Assembly: GCF_030247185.1 (NCBI RefSeq)
Contig: NC_080571.1
Span: forward strand, 113,205,067 to 113,269,066
From: Malaya genurostris
Lineage: Eukaryota; Arthropoda; Insecta; Diptera; Culicidae
Length of the DNA stretch: 64,000 nt
Direction of reading: 5' to 3'
Shown: piece after piece, positions 59,527 to 64,000 of the stretch
How the letters are laid out: the number at the start of each line of letters is the position of its first letter
Numbering within the stretch: the stretch's first letter is position 1
Notes under the pieces: generated by a model
The model's input: the letters and a program-made list of their open reading frames with translations, nothing else
Databases searched by the model: none
Told to the model about the DNA's origin: nothing
Made by a program: the position numbers and the translations under genes

Positions 59527-59871
59527 TTTTGAAATGAATGAAATTTTAAATTAAATTAACTAGGCTAAATTAGTCTTCGATTAGACTCCTAGCTAGCCTT
59601 AAAAAGGCTGATTAATTTCATAGTCACTCTAATATCACTCTTTGTATCACTTAGTCACTTAGTTAGTGATTCAGGTAGTCTTGAAAAAGACTGAAGCCTT
59701 GAATCAATGAAACTCTAGGTAACCAGTAAAAAATTCCAGGAGCCAAGAGCTATACGCGTGCGGTGCGAACGACTGTTCAACACCGACTGTCCTCACGTTC
59801 GTTCGTGAGGATGTTACCACTGGTATCTCTGCACATTTCGGCCTGTGGCGTGTAGCCTCTACGTGAGCGGT

Positions 59872-61230
59872 TCACCTGCTCCTAGAACTTCCGTGTGTCA
59901 TTTGGGCGATACAGCAGTTCCATCGCTTCGCGATCTTGATCTTCCTGGTGGCGCTTTTTCCTCCGAAAAACCATGTTCTGTTTGTTCCGCGCCTGTCTGT
60001 ATCGTTCCTCGTTCGCTCTAGTGCGGTGTTGCAGCATCTTCGCCCTTGCTGCATTCTTCTCTTCGACCAACTGCTGACATTCACCGTCAAACCAGTCATT
60101 TCCTCGATTCGATAACCTCGTACCTAGAACTGTTGCAGCAGTGCTACTCACGGCGGACCTCAATAGTCGCCGCGCCAAGCTGTTCTTCCGTTAGTAGCAC
60201 TAGCTTCAGTTGTTGCGCGTATTCCTCTGCAGTACGAATGCTACGTAGCTGCTCGAGATTGAGTCCCAGCGTTCCTATGCGACGAGTATTGTGCACCGTC
60301 GATAGTTTTGAGCGCATACAAACCGCGACAAGGTAGTGGTCAGAATCAATATTGACACTGCGGTAAGTGGGGACATTGATGACGTCGGAGAAGAATCGCC
60401 CGTCGATGAGAACGTGGTCGATTTGATTTTCCGTATGTTGATCAGGTGATCTCCAGGTGGTTTTGTGGATATCTTTGCGGGCGAAGAAGGTGCTTCGAAC
60501 TACCATTCCTCGGGAGGCTGCAAAGTTTACGCATCGTTGACCGTTGTCGTTTGTTACCGCGTGCAGGTTCTCCAGCCCGATCACGGGCCTGTACATTGCC
60601 TCCCGGCCTACCTGAGCATTCATGTCGCCGATGACGAGTTTTACATCCCGCCGTGGACAGCTGTCGTAGGTTTGTTCCAGCTGCGCGTAGAATGCTTCCT
60701 TCTCGTCATCGGGTCTCGTCTCATGTGGGCAGTGCACGTTGATGATGCTGTAATTGAAGAAACGGCCCTTGATCTTCAATACGCACATTCTATCACTTAT
60801 TGACTGCCACCGCTGCGCTGGCGCATCTTGCCCAACACTACAAATCCAGTTCCTAGAACGTTGGTTGTGCCACAGCTCTGGTAGAAGGCAGCCGCTCGAT
60901 GCCCACTTTTCCACACCTTTTGTCCCGTCCATCAAAGTTCCTGCAGTGCTACGACATCGAAGCCGCGGATTTGAAGCTCATCATGCAGCATTCGGTCGTA
61001 TCCTGGGAAGCTAAGCGATCTTCAGTTCCATGTGCCAAGCTTCCAATTGTAGTCCTTAGTTCGTCGCGTAGGTCTTTGCCGATTATTCCGAGTCGTATTT
61101 CTTACTTGATTGTTCGTAGCTTCCTTTTTCCGGGCGGCTTGTTAGGCCTGCACCAACCTCTTGTCTCGCCGGAGGGCCATCGTGTCAGCACTGTTTAGAG
61201 TCCCACACTGACACAAGGACGGTAATCAGC
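59872..61230 (-). pseudogene. RTE-like endonuclease part
   Basis: The start (about 61100-60950) shows GTWN, then DELQIRGFDVVALQEL with stops. The frame 60935-60144 has IINVHCPHE, VIGDMNAQVGRE, TENQIDHVLID and SDHYLV, the AP-endonuclease signatures including the final SDH. Frame 60178-59882 carries the linker NRGNDWFDGECQQLVEEKN. It joins the RT part on the other side of the Jockey insertion. Confidence 0.9.
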
Positions 61231-61339
61231 CGCTCCTAACATGGAGAAAAGACGCTGTTTCGAGCCGCCCCAACAGGAGTTACTGGACAAGAGGCTAAGA
61301 ACCACACTGGGGTGAATTGCGCATTGTCCAGTCGTTTAC

Positions 61340-64000
61340 CAACCATATGATTACTTTTGGAATCAACAGATCTTTTTATTGCGATTGAAGCCACCTATTA
61401 CAGGTACAAATGTGGCTACCTATAGTTATTCTGATTCTAATTAGTGGTGAAATAGTAAGGATTTTATAGTGAAATTGAAAGAAAATACTTTAAACGACAG
61501 ATACTGTAATAGAAATTACATTCAAGAGTAATTAGTTTCTAGAAGAGTAAAAATATTAACCCGGCGAACGACCAAAATTAGGTTAAAGCCGGGTATAAAT
61601 AAACGATATAAAAAAAAAAAAGTAAAAATATTGCATATTAAGGAAAAGAAGGGGAAATTAAAGAATGGTTTTAACAGATCTTTTCTATTGTGATTGAAAC
61701 CACATATAGGTACAGATGTGACTACCTGTATTATTTCTGATTTTATCAAATCCTACTGATTTTCATAATCCTGATTTTGAGAATTGATACATGTATGACG
61801 AACTATCAGAAGTACCCTCGATAGCCCAAAAACTCTTACTGATAAAAAAACTATGTTGGGCAGAATCGCCAGTCTAACGATAATTGAATTTTCTCCGTAG
61901 TTTAGTAATAATCACCGCAGTACTGCTTTATTAAATACAATCAATAAGATTCCCGTTTGTTATAGACATCAAATATAGTAAAAATCATTTGTTTGCAATT
62001 TTTCTATTTTAATTCGGGCGTATATTCAAATCATTTTCTGTGATTTATTTGATGCTTGAAGACACGGGATTTCAATATAATTCTACTATGGAGCCACGAA
62101 GTATGTTTGAAATATTTGTTCCATCCTTTCTCATTTTCGGACAAACCGAATGTGGCACCCCAACAGCCATTCCTGTATTCCAATCAAACGAATGATCTAT
62201 AGCGTTATTCGGCTAATCCAATCGACAAACTCCGCAGGTCTTGAGTACTAATATCGAAGTTTCGAATAGGCTTCCCCAATGGAGACTCCGGAAGGTTTTC
62301 CTAGGTTTTTCCGCGAAATGTCGCCTTCTGAGTTGATGAGCCATTACGATGCACATATTGGATTGCAGCAATATTGCTTGTGTTTGAACAATTCTTACGC
62401 AAAGAAACTCGCTTATATGTCCGTGTTATCGTTTTTTCTTCTTTTCTTTACTTCTGGGTGACGTCACCTCACTCGAGATGACACCGATTGATGTCACAGC
62501 ATTTTAAGCTATTTTGTCAGTTAGGGCATATGCAGTAGAGTTCTAGTTCTAGATACATAATTTATGTTAGTTACAAAATATAAATCTGGATTTTATAACA
62601 AGAAAAACTGGCAGCCCCAGTAGTGTTTTACTCGTTTCAAACATAGAGAAAATAGAACGGCATCGTATGCCAGTTTTAAATTTGACAGAATTTGTTCGAA
62701 TAAATAAAACTAGAACGGCTTGCTGGGGATACGTGAAGCTCCCAGGATTCATCGTCAGTTGAATAATCGTACCTAGTCATTTGAAGTTTTGCTTGCTCAG
62801 TTTCGAGTGCCAAGTAGTGTAGCTCCTTCATTGCCTTCGCTTTTGGTAGTAAGCAAGTTCGAACGAATAGAATTATAAATGGAGAAAAGTATTAAAGATA
62901 AAAACTGAAGGAGGAAACAATTAATTTATGTGTATTTTGTGATTGATATTTCAGCTATATGATTTGTCTTTCATCTATTTTCTTGAACCAATTAGAATAC
63001 TTACATGAACCTCTTTTGAAGTCCGCTCTCAGACTATTGAAAGAGATATTTTGTTATTTCAAGAGATCAACTGGTTAAACTGAGCCTCGATTGAAGAGAA
63101 ACGAGTGATGAACTGAATGCTGCCCGTTCGGGCTGTCAACAAACATTGTGTGTGTCAGAGAGTGAAGTTTACTGCAGTAGAGAGATCGTCAAAGTGTTCC
63201 ACATTCAGTTTCAATTGAATTGAATGAAGTTTTACTGCACTGCCATCAGGTCTAGCATATAAAGAAGTAGTTACTCCAACGATTGCCGTTTGTACTGTCT
63301 GTACGAGAAAAGCAACGCATTAGATTGGTGTAAATTTTCACTGGAGGAAACAGTTACAATTTTTACGAAAACAGCTAACAAATTTTTGTGTACCAATTGC
63401 TTTGCAAATCTTTTTCTCTGCTCCTCGGCATTTGATATACTTCCGAATTGATTGTAGCGTGATATACGGGTGAGACAAAAGCTTTGATTAGTAAAAATAA
63501 AGTAACAACCATTTCGGATGTGATTTTTTTAAATAAAAGAAAACACAACAAGTTTAAGCGAACAAATTTATATTTTTTTTACAGAGAAAGTACAAATATC
63601 AATGTGAGTATCTCAGTGGGTTAAAGTATTGCATTTCTAATACATTGGGCTAAACTCTTTTCTACGTCAAATGAGGCGAAAACTGGATAACTATATTCCA
63701 GCATTCCTGATGGAAACATCGATAAGGTTAATATTTTTTCATATGTTCGAATAAATCAAACGAGGGCCGTTCAGCTGGAATTGACTTGTCAATCGTAAAA
63801 TTTCAAAAAATTCTGAGACGAAAACCTATAATTAATAATAACACAATAGAAAACATGCTTTTTTTACGAAATCTCGAAAAATATATTAGGTCTGAAATTA
63901 ATGACATTTATCATTTCACAAACTTCCGCTCATCTCATAACAGTCCTATGTTCTTCAGTTTCCATTTGCGTAAAACTAGACCTATATACACCTAGATGGA
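61340..64000. other. Stretch without a recognised gene
   Basis: An imperfect direct repeat (61365-61430 and 61672-61745, sharing AACAGATCTTTT) flanks GGTTAAAGCCGGGTATAAAT and an A-run, which looks like a retrotransposon 3' end on the plus strand. A TATA-like CATATAAAGAAG lies near 63257. The segment around 63610-63670 has a tRNA-like A box (TCTCAGTGGGTTAAAG) but no B box. No coding frame is convincing. Confidence 0.45.

Larger units (their letters stand above)
55134..59792 (-). mobile_element. Near-complete Jockey-type non-LTR retrotransposon, TSD
   Basis: 4.66 kb, minus strand, with a poly(A) tail seen as a T-run at 55134-55143. Flanking repeats TCACGTTCG lie at 55125-55133 and 59793-59801 (possibly extended by two T). 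ORF1 59526-58000 is intact; ORF2 58013-55521 is broken. It inserted into the RTE-like element. Relatives are at 1-338 and 8467-11520. Confidence 0.95.
53494..61300 (-). mobile_element. RTE-like non-LTR retrotransposon split by a Jockey element
   Basis: Minus-strand element whose two halves (59802-61300 and 53494-55133) are separated by the Jockey insertion. The 3' end on the minus strand carries short GTAAG repeats (53494-53515). The protein style (endonuclease with LHDELQIRGFDVVALQEL, RT with LKQGD/LRQGD-type motif) resembles the lepidopteran HmRTE-type endonuclease-reverse transcriptases. The clade name is tentative; the 5' end is approximate. Confidence 0.8.

Noticed and set aside
63600..63670. 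tRNA gene
   Set aside because: An A-box-like stretch is present but there is no B box and no complete cloverleaf; at most a decayed tRNA-derived repeat.

Overview
This is eukaryotic DNA from an insect, most likely a culicine (Aedes-type) mosquito. The reasons are a multi-exon ecdysone 20-hydroxylase gene (shade/CYP314A1), Jockey-type, BEL/Pao and ITmD37E-like elements, tRNA-derived SINEs and hAT/TIR miniature elements. It is AT-rich and gene-poor, and most of it is transposon-derived. The species is inferred from element types, not shown directly.

Layout. 0-12 kb: remnants of two Jockey-type non-LTR retrotransposons, all read on the minus strand, including an internally deleted copy (8467-11520) with target-site duplications. 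There is also a four-level nest at about 6.06-7.5 kb (CR1-type fragment > hAT-type element > second TIR element > mariner relic) and small MITEs. 12-22 kb: dispersed repeats, a long (TA)n/(CA)n microsatellite, an ~885 bp direct duplication carrying a SINE, a complete SINE (19495-19696) and a diverged 27-bp tandem array. 22.7-34.3 kb: a CR1-group non-LTR element on the plus strand, split by a complete BEL/Pao LTR retrotransposon (25531-33102) with identical 337-bp LTRs and a 5-bp target-site duplication. 34-40 kb: unassigned sequence, a perfect 60-bp-arm hairpin next to a SINE head, and an ITmD37E transposase relic.

40-51.4 kb holds the only host gene I can support. Seven coding exons (49128-51407, plus strand) encode a 541-residue CYP314A1 ending in a normal P450 haem-binding region. 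A splice donor at 40433 that follows ATG-G reads in frame into the 49102 acceptor, so an 8.7-kb first intron with a micro-coding first exon is likely. That intron contains two hAT-type MITE copies in opposite orientation, a palindromic element and several 'CGCG' repeats. 51.4-61.3 kb: mariner and Penelope-type fragments, then an RTE-like non-LTR element on the minus strand, split by a near-complete 4.66-kb Jockey-type element. 61.3-64 kb: no gene recognised.

Apart from shade, nothing here works as a pathway; the rest is a record of successive insertions. I found no CRISPR, operon or defence system and no convincing new protein-coding system. The best leads are the in-frame first exon of shade, the opposed MITE pair in its intron, the short-hairpin array in the Jockey 5' leader, the perfect 60-bp palindrome and the young BEL element with a single in-frame stop.
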